From: Methylopumilus sp026399645
Lineage (GTDB): Bacteria > Pseudomonadota > Gammaproteobacteria > Burkholderiales > Methylophilaceae
Assembly (NCBI RefSeq): GCF_965184065.1
Contig: NZ_OZ239098.1
Length of the DNA stretch: 64,000 nt
Reading direction: 5' to 3' (one strand)
Made by a program: the position numbers and the translations under genes
The notes under the pieces: generated by a model
What the model saw: the letters and a program-made list of their open reading frames with translations, nothing else
What the model was told of the DNA's origin: nothing
The model's database searches: none
In this document: positions 1-7,988 of the stretch, piece by piece
Position numbering within the stretch: the stretch's first letter is position 1
Layout of the letters: each line of letters starts with the position of its first letter

Positions 1-152
1 ATTGACAGTTATCTGACCCAACTTACCATTTACTCCAAGGGTCAAATCCTTTAATACTTTGCCATCGCTGCTCTTCTCTTCTTTCTTACACTTGCTCTTC
101 CCTATTTAATGGTAGGTATTAGTTCTGGTATTGGTACAGGTAAAACTTTAAG

Positions 153-644
153 TTAAAGTTGAAGTTCAACATTAGGTAGAAGATTAGCTTTGGGCTCAAG
201 TGAGTTACTAGTTAATTCCGAGGCATCTGACTGTCCAATAATTGAGTCAACAACAGAATACTTCTGCAATTCATGTAAAGACTTCTGCCTACTATTCTTA
301 ATTACAGTTCTAACATTGACCCACAGTAATTTACCTTTGAGAGCCTGAGGAGATAGCCTACTAACTCGTTCTTTGTAGCCTAATGCATTAAATAATTCGC
401 CTGTTAATTTTGAATGTCTTGATAATGATATTGCTTTACCTTTTCCTACTTTCTTAATTTCTTTTAGGTTATACCAAGCATCAATATGTTTGCCAAAAAA
501 TTCACCATATGAAGTAATAGTAAAAGTAATCTTTACTTTAGCTCCAAAGCTTCCATTTGTTGTCTCGTGAGATACATACATCACCTGATATTTTCCTTCA
601 GGAATAATAATGTAATTACCCCAATCAATCTCTATATCATCCAT
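153..644 (-). CDS. hypothetical island protein, possibly phage-type
   Basis: A 163-residue soluble protein with no signal peptide or membrane segment. The N-terminal half (residues 12-60) is rich in alternating hydrophobic and polar residues typical of beta strands and includes a segment reading IPEGKYQV, a style of N-terminus seen in phage-encoded DUF669 or single-strand-binding-like proteins; I cannot assign it to a family with confidence. The C-terminal 40 residues are polar and probably disordered. It starts 4 bp after the stop of the gene at 649-927 on the same strand, so the two are almost certainly one transcription unit within the island. Confidence 0.6.
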   Translation of the reverse strand: MDDIEIDWGNYIIIPEGKYQVMYVSHETTNGSFGAKVKITFTITSYGEFFGKHIDAWYNLKEIKKVGKGKAISLSRHSKLTGELFNALGYKERVSRLSPQALKGKLLWVNVRTVIKNSRQKSLHELQKYSVVDSIIGQSDASELTSNSLEPKANLLPNVELQL

Positions 645-648
645 ATGA

Positions 649-927
649 CTATAGATTGCCAGTATCTGTTATAGCTCTGCCAAGACCCTGTAGAAGCTTT
701 TTAACATCTTGTATAGCATCTAGTATCAACTTCTCATCTGAAAGCCTAATACCATGCTCGGCAAGGTCTTTTAATGCAGACTCAATAGAAGTGTAATTTC
801 TATAAAATTGCCAATCCTCCACTAACTCTTTTGTGACTCTATGTTTTCTCATTTGTAATTTTTGCCATTCCCAAACTCGTGGCGTTGAAATGAGACGTTC
901 CGTATCTGAAATTTTAAATACAGGCAT
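649..927 (-). CDS. hypothetical island protein
   Basis: A 92-residue, mostly helical and charged protein of unknown function. Translation is supported by an AGGT ribosome site about 9 bp before the ATG and by the tight coupling to the next gene. The upstream 155 bp (928-1082) carry a TTGACA at 965-970 read on the minus strand, which may be its -35 element and which lies in a short inverted repeat (TTGAC-6-GTCAA, 955-970) that could be an operator. No resemblance to a known repressor or excisionase was recognised. Confidence 0.55.
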   Translation of the reverse strand: MPVFKISDTERLISTPRVWEWQKLQMRKHRVTKELVEDWQFYRNYTSIESALKDLAEHGIRLSDEKLILDAIQDVKKLLQGLGRAITDTGNL

Positions 928-1052
928 AAAAACTTTACCTTTCTATTGTTTATCTTGACGAAGTTGTCAATGTGATTAGTTTTAAATTCGCTAAAAAATT
1001 ACTTACCACACATAAAGATTATCCATGACCTAGTAGTCCGTCAATTGAAATG

Positions 1053-1073
1053 TATGCACAAAAAATGTGCATA
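1053..1073. repeat. perfect 8-bp inverted repeat behind the integrase gene
   Basis: TATGCACA and TGTGCATA flank five A residues, 10 bp past the integrase stop codon. As RNA on the minus strand it would form a hairpin with a U5 loop but lacks a following U tract, so it is a weak terminator at best. It could equally be an operator for the genes to its left. Confidence 0.5.
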
Positions 1074-1082
1074 AATTAACCT

Positions 1083-2078
1083 CTATTTTTCGTTAATTTT
1101 TTTGACTATCTTGTCAATTGATAAATGTGTATATCGTTTAAGCATCTGTAAAGTTTTATGTCCTGTAATGGTTGAAACTTCAAACATATTTAAATTCTTT
1201 TCAAATAATCTTGATGTTGCTTCATGTCTCAAGTCATGAAACCTAAAGTTTTTAATTTCACTTTTTGCTAGCACTCTTTGCCAACTACTTTCAAAGCTAC
1301 TGACAGTTTTCCATCTCCAAAAAACTTTTAAGCTTGCTATATGTATTGGCAGAGCTCTAACAGATGCTATTGCTGCATTTGATAATGGCACTTGTCTGAC
1401 TTCTCCGTTTTTCGTATGAAGAAGCGTTGCAATTTGTCTCTCCATATCTATATCACTCCAATTCAAATTAATGATTTCTCCTAAACGCATAGCAGTTTCA
1501 ATAGCAAAAATTACAACTGACTCCATCATTAAAGAATGCTCCCGACATTGAGCTAATAAAATTATTTCCTCTTCATTTGAAAGTCGTCTTGAACGAGAAT
1601 TATTCACTCGAGGTTTACGAATATTTTTAACTGGGTTTTGAGGAATATATAAGCCCCATTCTTTGATAGAAGTATCAATAATATGAGAAAGTGTATTTAA
1701 GTCTTTAATGACGGTTGCACCTGATAAATTTGATGACAGTCTTTCATCTCTAAAACGTGCAACCATTTCTGAATTTATTCTAGCTAAAGTAACTTCACCA
1801 AAAAATTTATCTAAGCACTTGAGTCGACTTATTTCTCGTGATGCACTTTTTTTAAGGGGTGTCACTTCTTTTTGGTAGCGATGAACTAACTCAGAAAAAT
1901 TAATATGTTCAGCTTCATATCTACTGACATAAATACCTCTGTCAATTTCTGACTCTATGAGCCTTGCCCATATTTTTGCTTCATCTCTAGTGGGGAATGT
2001 TTTAGTTTCTGGCTTAACGCCATACCTACGAATTTGAACTTGCCAATATTTAGTCTTAAGCTGCTTAAAATACGCCAT
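1083..2078 (-). CDS. tyrosine-type site-specific integrase
   Basis: A 331-residue phage-type integrase. An N-terminal arm-binding and SAM-like core-binding region (about 1-160) is followed by a catalytic domain with all six expected residues visible: R198 (in AMRLGE), K223, H281 and R284 (HDLR), H307 (TGH) and the nucleophile Y316. It should therefore be active, cutting and rejoining DNA at the tRNA-Arg attachment site. The start has a good GGAG ribosome site. The gene faces away from the tRNA and marks the island border. Between its start and the tRNA lie two direct copies of ATTGCGAT (2091-2098 and 2102-2109), possible arm-type, Xis or autoregulatory sites. Confidence 0.93.
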   Translation of the reverse strand: MAYFKQLKTKYWQVQIRRYGVKPETKTFPTRDEAKIWARLIESEIDRGIYVSRYEAEHINFSELVHRYQKEVTPLKKSASREISRLKCLDKFFGEVTLARINSEMVARFRDERLSSNLSGATVIKDLNTLSHIIDTSIKEWGLYIPQNPVKNIRKPRVNNSRSRRLSNEEEIILLAQCREHSLMMESVVIFAIETAMRLGEIINLNWSDIDMERQIATLLHTKNGEVRQVPLSNAAIASVRALPIHIASLKVFWRWKTVSSFESSWQRVLAKSEIKNFRFHDLRHEATSRLFEKNLNMFEVSTITGHKTLQMLKRYTHLSIDKIVKKINEK

Positions 2079-2090
2079 ATCTCATCTCCA

Positions 2091-2109
2091 ATTGCGATGA
2101 AATTGCGAT
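2091..2109. repeat. two direct ATTGCGAT repeats, 11 bp apart
   Basis: ATTGCGAT occurs at 2091-2098 and 2102-2109, one helical turn apart, 13 bp upstream of the integrase start and about 105 bp from the tRNA 3' end. Spacing by one helical turn suggests a cooperative protein-binding site, for example integrase arm sites, an excisionase or a repressor. The function is inference. Confidence 0.45.
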
Positions 2110-2130
2110 ATTTCAATAAAAACAAGGAAG

Positions 2131-2145
2131 AATTTTGCCCTCGTA
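2131..2145. repeat. inverted copy of the tRNA-Arg 5' end and its flank
   Basis: AATTTTGCCCTCGTA here is the exact reverse complement of 2281-2295, which contains the first nine bases of tRNA-Arg plus six bases of upstream flank. The two 15-bp copies are separated by 135 bp that include the tRNA body and the predicted attachment site. In the minus-strand transcript the 3' trailer could pair with the leader and 5' acceptor strand of the tRNA. Confidence 0.7.
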
Positions 2146-2213
2146 TCACACAGTTTTCCTTCAGGAAATACTGGGTGACCAAGTGCACAGTGGACTCCAG
2201 ACGTTCTGAAGAG

Positions 2214-2289
2214 TGGCGCCCTCGACACGAATCGAACGTGTGACCCTCCCCTTAGGAGGGGGATGCTCTATCCACTGAGCTACGAGGGC
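2214..2289 (-). tRNA. tRNA-Arg (anticodon CCT)
   Basis: A full cloverleaf can be drawn on the minus strand: acceptor GCCCTCG pairing with CGAGGGC, anticodon loop CTCCTAA giving anticodon CCT (reads AGG), T-loop TTCGATT and an encoded CCA (complement at 2214-2216). It follows the aminopeptidase gene by 12 bp on the same strand and may be cotranscribed with it. It is the apparent integration target of the element to its left. Confidence 0.96.
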
Positions 2290-2301
2290 AAAATTTAAAG
2301 A

Positions 2302-3756
2302 TTACTTTTGTAAAACTTTTTTCAAAACCTGAATACCAAAACCTACACCAAAGCCATTCACTTCACTCGACGCCGCACCAAGACCGCCTTTTCGATTGCT
2401 GGATGAGAGGTCGGTATGTAACCAAGGTACATTGTTTTCAATAAAACGATTTAAGAAGCGTGCGGCATGAATATGATCAGGGCCGCCTTCAAGCGTGCAT
2501 TGCTTAATATCTGCAATACCGCTGTCAAGATCCTCTTCGTAATCTTCATCAAATGGAAATGCCGCAATGCGTTCCCCTGATTCACTTCCAGCCCCCACGG
2601 CTAAAGAAGATAATTCCGGGCGATTAGATATCACACCACTATAACGATCACCTAATGCTGTCGCCATACTGCCTGTGAGTGTAGCAAAATCCATCATCAT
2701 GTCAGGCTTCAAACGTGAGGCTAAGGTTAATGTGTCAGCCAAGACCATACGCCCTTCCGCATCGGTATGAATAATTTCGATGCTCGTACCATTAAGGGAC
2801 TTCACGACATCATTTTGTTTGTAAGCTTTAGGGCCAATATGATTTTGCGCAATAGCTAACCAGCAATCAATTTGAATTGGAAGTTTTAAGAGAGTGGCGC
2901 TTAATAAAATGCCAAGGGATACTGCCGAGCCATTCATGTCTTCATGCATACCATACATATAACGTGCTGGCTTTAAATTATGTCCGCCTGTGTCAAAACA
3001 AATACCTTTACCAATGACTGCAATATTTTTCTTAAATTGCTTAGGCTTATAGGTTAAATGAACGATGGCTGCATCTTGTGGTTCAGAACCTTGACCTACA
3101 GCCACAAAGGAACCTGCGCCCATCTTTTTTAGTTTCGCCATATCAAACTCTTCAATCTTCCAGCCATTCGACTTCGCGAGCGACTTAATTTTTGTGCGAT
3201 AGATTGAAGGGGTAAGGTCGTTAGGTGGCAACATCGTCAATTCACGTGTCAATGTATTGCCAGTCACAACAGCCATTTCATCTTTAAATTTATCTTTGAC
3301 TTCGATACCGAATAACTCAATAGACTTGATATTTTTTTTAATGCTTTCTTTTTTTCGAGTGGGTAATTTTTGACTATTCATAAGGGCAACATAGATAGCA
3401 GCACGTGCATTGATTTCTTTGGAGTACTCATCGCCAAATACACTAATGACTAGCGTTTCAGGATTTTCTGCAATTAAGGGCTGGAGTGCTTTTCGAATTA
3501 AAGTATGACGCTGAAACGTGTTATTTTTTTTGTCCAAAACAACAAAACTCAACAAACGGCCATCCTGGACCTCAATAGTGACCGGATCCTTAGTGAGGCT
3601 CGACATTTTTTTATGGGTACGTTTTAGTTTTCGATCAAGCTCTTTTATAAAAGGAAATGTCTTTAATGTCGCATCACTTAAAACACAAAGAAAATGAGCT
3701 CCCTTGATGTTTTTTTCTGTCGCCACACTTCTTTTTTGTACAATTTGAATTGTCAT
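2302..3756 (-). CDS. leucyl aminopeptidase family protein (M17)
   Basis: A 484-residue cytosolic metallo-aminopeptidase of the PepA/PepB family that releases N-terminal residues from peptides. The C-terminal catalytic half has the two-metal site: the GKGICFDTGG segment with the first metal ligands, and a HTDAEGRMVL motif that corresponds to the family signature NTDAEGRL, with an N-to-H change at its first position. The N-terminal domain is poorly conserved, as usual in this family. The HTDAEGRM variant and divergence elsewhere make it uncertain whether it is orthologous to PepA itself or a paralogue, so no symbol is given. It is divergent from aceE with a 249-bp spacer. Confidence 0.88.
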   Translation of the reverse strand: MTIQIVQKRSVATEKNIKGAHFLCVLSDATLKTFPFIKELDRKLKRTHKKMSSLTKDPVTIEVQDGRLLSFVVLDKKNNTFQRHTLIRKALQPLIAENPETLVISVFGDEYSKEINARAAIYVALMNSQKLPTRKKESIKKNIKSIELFGIEVKDKFKDEMAVVTGNTLTRELTMLPPNDLTPSIYRTKIKSLAKSNGWKIEEFDMAKLKKMGAGSFVAVGQGSEPQDAAIVHLTYKPKQFKKNIAVIGKGICFDTGGHNLKPARYMYGMHEDMNGSAVSLGILLSATLLKLPIQIDCWLAIAQNHIGPKAYKQNDVVKSLNGTSIEIIHTDAEGRMVLADTLTLASRLKPDMMMDFATLTGSMATALGDRYSGVISNRPELSSLAVGAGSESGERIAAFPFDEDYEEDLDSGIADIKQCTLEGGPDHIHAARFLNRFIENNVPWLHTDLSSSNRKGGLGAASSEVNGFGVGFGIQVLKKVLQK

Positions 3757-3920
3757 AAGCCTTAACCCTTAAATATATGTCCTATAAAAAAATATCAATA
3801 AAATCAATAGAATATTGCTTTTTCTCACACTTTTAACTTACTTTTTTACTTGACCCAAACGCTTAAAAACGCCAAACTTGAAGCTATATGAGTTCATTCA
3901 ATGCGTTATCGCTCACAAAA

Positions 3921-3950
3921 TTGGAATACCCTTTAGGCGCTAGGTAAATA
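3921..3950 (+). promoter_or_regulatory. candidate promoter of the pyruvate dehydrogenase operon
   Basis: TTGGAA (3921-3926), an 18-bp spacer and TAAATA (3945-3950) lie 55 bp before the aceE start. The downstream leader has an imperfect dyad at 3938-3973 (CGCTAGGTA against TACC-GT-TAGCG) that could be an operator or leader hairpin. The rest of the 3757-4005 spacer is AT-rich with no gene. The match to consensus is moderate. Confidence 0.35.
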
Positions 3951-4005
3951 CAGTCCTTATTATACCGTTAGCGTCCTCATAAAAATTCTGGAGTTATATT
4001 AAAAC

Positions 4006-6660
4006 ATGGCATCTATACCCGATAGCGACAATCAAGAAACGCAAGAGTGGCTTGACGCCCTCAATGCCGTCATTGAAACAGAAGGTGTAGAACGCGCTCA
4101 TTTCTTGATTGAATCCATGATTGATCAAGCACGAAGATCAGGGGCTAATTTACCTTACAAAGCGACCACCGCTTACGTCAATACAATACCTACCCACTTG
4201 CAACAACGCCATCCAGGTAATCCCGATATGGAGCGTCGGATTCGTGCACTCATCAGATGGAATGCCATCATGACGGTACTGCGTGCGAATGAAAAATCAC
4301 CTGGCGTGGGAGGTCATATCGCTAGCTTCCAATCGGCAGCAACTTTATATGATGTCGGCTTCAACCATTTCTTTAGAGCGGCTAATGATAAATTTAAAGG
4401 CGATCTTGTGTACTTTCAAGGTCACTCATCCCCTGGTGTGTATGCAAGAGCATTTCTAGAAGGCCGCATCAGCGAAGACCAATTGAGTAACTTCCGTATG
4501 GAAACTGGTGGCAAGGGATTATCAAGTTACCCTCATCCATGGCTCATGCCTGACTTCTGGCAGTTCCCAACGGTATCGATGGGATTAGGTCCTATCATGG
4601 GTATTTACCAAGCACGATTCTTAAAATATTTACATGATCGCGGTATTGCAGATACTTCAGATCGTAAAGTCTGGGTCTTCTGTGGTGATGGAGAAATGGA
4701 TGAGCCTGAGTCGCTAGGAGCTATCTCATTGGCGTCTCGAGAAAAACTCGATAACCTTATTTTTGTTGTCAACTGTAACTTACAGCGTCTCGATGGTCCT
4801 GTGCGTGGTAACGGTAAAATTATTCAAGAGCTCGAATCAGATTTTAGAGGCTCAGGTTGGAATGTGATTAAAGTGATTTGGGGTTCTTACTGGGATCCAT
4901 TAATCGCGATGGATAAAACAGGATTACTCAAAAAACGCATGGAAGAATGTGTCGACGGTGAATACCAAAACTTTAAAGCTAAAGGTGGCGCTTACACACG
5001 TGAACACTTCTTTGGTAAATATCCCGAATTAAAAGAAATGGTGGCTGCTATGTCAGATCAGGATATCTGGCGCTTAAACCGTGGGGGGCATGATCCACAT
5101 AAAGTCTTCGCCGCATACGCTGCAGCGACTTCACATAAAGGACAGCCTTCAGTCGTCCTAGCTAAAACCGTTAAAGGTTACGGCATGGGGGACGCAGGCG
5201 AAGGACAAAATATTACCCATCAACAAAAGAGCATGGATATTGATTCATTGAAAGCTTTCCGTGATCGTTTTGATTTAGATATTAGTAATGCGGATGTGGA
5301 AAAATTATCTTTCTATAAACCTGCATCTGATTCACCTGAAATTAAATACATGATGGAAAGACGCCAAGAATTAGGCGGCTTTGTTCCGCAACGCAAACGA
5401 AAAGGTAACTCACTCAAAACGCCACCACTATCTGCTTTTGAAAATATGTTAACTGCGACAGGCGAACGGGAAATTTCAACAACCATGGCGTTCGTGAGAA
5501 TTCTATCCACCCTTGTGCGTGATAAAGAACTCGGTAAATATATTGTGCCTATCGTGCCAGATGAGGCGCGAACATTTGGTATGGAAGGTATGTTTAGGCA
5601 GCTCGGTATTTATTCGTCCGTCGGTCAATTGTACGAACCACAAGACTCTGATCAAGTAATGTTCTATAAAGAACAAACAGACGGTCAAATTCTAGAAGAG
5701 GGTATCAACGAAGCAGGCTCATTCTCCTCCTGGGTAGCAGCAGCAACTTCATATACCGTCAACGGCATTCAAATGATTCCGTTTTATATTTTCTATTCCA
5801 TGTTTGGTTTCCAACGCATTGGTGATCTTGCATGGGCGGCTGGTGATTCCCGTGCGCGCGGATTCTTGCTAGGTGCTACCGCAGGTCGTACCACCTTGAA
5901 CGGTGAAGGTTTGCAACATGAAGATGGTCATAGTCAATTGATGGCCGCCATGATTCCTAATTGCGTGTCATACGACCCTACTTTTGCATACGAACTTGCC
6001 GTGATTATGCAAGACGGTCTAAAACGTATGATTGAAAATCAGGAAGATGTTTTCTATTACATCACAGTCATGAATGAAAATTATAGCCACCCTGAAATGC
6101 CTAAAGGAATTGAACCAGACATCATTAAGGGTATGTACTCATTCTCTACCTCAAAAATCAAAGGTGAGAAAGTACAACTCATGGGAAGTGGTGTGATTTT
6201 ACGTGAAGTGATTGAAGCACAAAAAATCCTAGAGAAAGATTTTGGTGTGTCAGCTGACGTATGGAGTGTCACTAGTTTTAATGAGCTCCGTAAAGATGCA
6301 TTAGAAGCGGATCGCTGGAATCGCATGAATCCAGATAAACCACAAAAAGAATCACACGTGGTAAAACTGCTTAAAAAAGCAGAAGGTCCCATCATTGCAT
6401 CGACTGACTACATGAAATCATTTGCAGAACAAATCGCTGTCTTCTTGACTCATAAGTTTGTGGCTTTAGGCACTGATGGCTTTGGTCGCTCTGATTCAAG
6501 AGAAAAATTACGTCACTTCTTTGAAGTCGATCGTCATTATGTCGTGGTGGCAACACTCAAAGCTTTAAGTGATGAAGGTAAGATTAAATCATCAGTGGTC
6601 ACTGATGCGATTAAGAAATTTAAGCTTGACCCTAACAAACCTAATCCGGTGACGCATTAA
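4006..6660 (+). CDS. aceE: pyruvate dehydrogenase E1 component, homodimeric
   Basis: An 884-residue thiamine-diphosphate enzyme that decarboxylates pyruvate and passes the acetyl group to lipoyl-E2; the length matches the single-chain AceE of gammaproteobacteria (about 887). The ThDP-binding motif begins with GDGEMDEPE near residue 227 and ends around VNCNLQRLDG near 255. The start has a GGAG ribosome site 10 bp before the ATG. It is first in an operon with aceF (2 bp gap) and lpdA, making a complete E1-E2-E3 complex that feeds acetyl-CoA synthesis. Confidence 0.97.
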   Translation: MASIPDSDNQETQEWLDALNAVIETEGVERAHFLIESMIDQARRSGANLPYKATTAYVNTIPTHLQQRHPGNPDMERRIRALIRWNAIMTVLRANEKSPGVGGHIASFQSAATLYDVGFNHFFRAANDKFKGDLVYFQGHSSPGVYARAFLEGRISEDQLSNFRMETGGKGLSSYPHPWLMPDFWQFPTVSMGLGPIMGIYQARFLKYLHDRGIADTSDRKVWVFCGDGEMDEPESLGAISLASREKLDNLIFVVNCNLQRLDGPVRGNGKIIQELESDFRGSGWNVIKVIWGSYWDPLIAMDKTGLLKKRMEECVDGEYQNFKAKGGAYTREHFFGKYPELKEMVAAMSDQDIWRLNRGGHDPHKVFAAYAAATSHKGQPSVVLAKTVKGYGMGDAGEGQNITHQQKSMDIDSLKAFRDRFDLDISNADVEKLSFYKPASDSPEIKYMMERRQELGGFVPQRKRKGNSLKTPPLSAFENMLTATGEREISTTMAFVRILSTLVRDKELGKYIVPIVPDEARTFGMEGMFRQLGIYSSVGQLYEPQDSDQVMFYKEQTDGQILEEGINEAGSFSSWVAAATSYTVNGIQMIPFYIFYSMFGFQRIGDLAWAAGDSRARGFLLGATAGRTTLNGEGLQHEDGHSQLMAAMIPNCVSYDPTFAYELAVIMQDGLKRMIENQEDVFYYITVMNENYSHPEMPKGIEPDIIKGMYSFSTSKIKGEKVQLMGSGVILREVIEAQKILEKDFGVSADVWSVTSFNELRKDALEADRWNRMNPDKPQKESHVVKLLKKAEGPIIASTDYMKSFAEQIAVFLTHKFVALGTDGFGRSDSREKLRHFFEVDRHYVVVATLKALSDEGKIKSSVVTDAIKKFKLDPNKPNPVTH

Positions 6661-6662
6661 TT

Positions 6663-7982
6663 ATGGCTATCGAAAAAATACTCGTTCCCGATATTGGTAA
6701 CTTCGACAGCGTTGATGTGATTGAAGTTATTGCGAAGATAGGAGATGTCATCAAAAAAGATGATTCACTCATCACCTTAGAAACAGATAAAGCTTCAATG
6801 GATATTCCAGCACCTCATGCAGGTACCGTTAAAGAGATTTTTTTAAAAGTGGGCGATAAGATCAAACAGGGCTCGCCTATTCTCATGCTCGATGTTGTGC
6901 TTGATGAAAAAAAAGCAGAAACAAAAACTGAAATAAAAGAAACTAAAAAAGAAGAAGCCCCTAAAGCTTCCATACCAGAACCTTCGCGTCCAGCGCCTGA
7001 ACCACCACAAAAAATAAAACCACAACAAACACCGGCACCTATTGGTGACTCTGTCGCGGTTGAGCCTAATAAAAAATCACATGCAAGCCCTTCGGTTAGA
7101 AAATTTGCGCGTGAACTTGGTGTCAATTTAGCATTCGTTCAAGGATCAGGCCCTAAAAATCGTATTCTTGAATCTGACATACAAAGTTATGTGAAAGGTG
7201 AATTAGCAAGACCTCGAACAGACAATATGGGAAATGCACCAACAGTCGTTCCTATGCCTATCATTGACTTTAGTCAGTATGGGGAGATTGAAACCAAACC
7301 GCTTTCAAAAATTAAAAAATTATCAGGGGCTAACCTTCATCGCAATTGGGTTACCGCACCTCACGTCACACAATTTGATGAAGCGGATATCACTGACCTC
7401 GAAGCTTTTAGAAAATCGATGCAAGTGGATGCTGAGAAAAAAGGTGTCAAACTCACACTTCTCGCTTTCCTTATGAAGGCTTGTGTAAATGCACTTAAAA
7501 CTTATCCTAATTTTAATGCGTCTCTCTCTGCAGATGGTGATCAACTCATTTATAAGAGTTATTACAACATTGGTTTTGCATGCGACACTCCAGATGGATT
7601 AGTTGTTCCTGTAGTGCGTGATGTTCACCAAAAAGATGTACTCGCAATCGCTAAAGATCTCGGTGAGCTTTCCGCCAAAGCGCGAGAGCGTAAACTTAAG
7701 ATGGAAGAAATGCAAGGTGGATGCTTTACGATTTCAAGTTTAGGCGGCATTGGTGGCACGAAATTTACACCGATTATTAATTGTCCTGAAGTGGCCATAC
7801 TAGGAATCTCGAGGTCATCCATGGAACCGATATATGATCCTAAAACCAAAACATTTGAAGCAAGACTTATTTTGCCGCTTTCCTTATCCTACGATCACCG
7901 CGTGATTGATGGTGCAGATGGTGCGAGATTTACCAGTCACTTACGCATGATGTTATCTGACGTGCGTCGATTGCTTCTTTAA
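6663..7982 (+). CDS. aceF: dihydrolipoyl acetyltransferase (pyruvate dehydrogenase E2)
   Basis: A 439-residue E2 core with, in order, one N-terminal lipoyl domain (lipoyl lysine K43 in ETDKASMD), a charged Pro/Ala/Lys linker (about 85-135), a peripheral-subunit-binding domain (about 139-177) and the acetyltransferase domain ending in the catalytic DHRVIDGADG motif. The E. coli protein has three lipoyl domains and about 630 residues, so this is a reduced one-lipoyl form; a second lipoyl domain of the complex is carried by the neighbouring E3. It lies between aceE and lpdA in one operon. Confidence 0.96.
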   Translation: MAIEKILVPDIGNFDSVDVIEVIAKIGDVIKKDDSLITLETDKASMDIPAPHAGTVKEIFLKVGDKIKQGSPILMLDVVLDEKKAETKTEIKETKKEEAPKASIPEPSRPAPEPPQKIKPQQTPAPIGDSVAVEPNKKSHASPSVRKFARELGVNLAFVQGSGPKNRILESDIQSYVKGELARPRTDNMGNAPTVVPMPIIDFSQYGEIETKPLSKIKKLSGANLHRNWVTAPHVTQFDEADITDLEAFRKSMQVDAEKKGVKLTLLAFLMKACVNALKTYPNFNASLSADGDQLIYKSYYNIGFACDTPDGLVVPVVRDVHQKDVLAIAKDLGELSAKARERKLKMEEMQGGCFTISSLGGIGGTKFTPIINCPEVAILGISRSSMEPIYDPKTKTFEARLILPLSLSYDHRVIDGADGARFTSHLRMMLSDVRRLLL

Positions 7983-7988
7983 TACATT

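Larger units (their letters stand above)
1..2213. mobile_element. right end of an integrated genomic island or prophage remnant at tRNA-Arg(CCT)
   Basis: A tyrosine integrase lies just downstream of the 3' end of tRNA-Arg, with two short genes of no recognised housekeeping function behind it; this is the usual layout of an element integrated in the 3' half of a tRNA gene. The element runs off the left edge, so its far end and the duplicated tRNA 3' end (attL or attR) cannot be seen. At 1-105 the minus strand has an open frame of about 35 codons without a visible start that runs out of the window; it may be the beginning of another island gene but cannot be supported further. That the element is an island is an inference from integrase plus tRNA. 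Confidence 0.7.

Noticed and set aside
2034..2243. Plus-strand open frame of 69 codons over the integrase start and tRNA
   Set aside because: It overlaps the tRNA and the integrase N-terminus and has no ribosome site.
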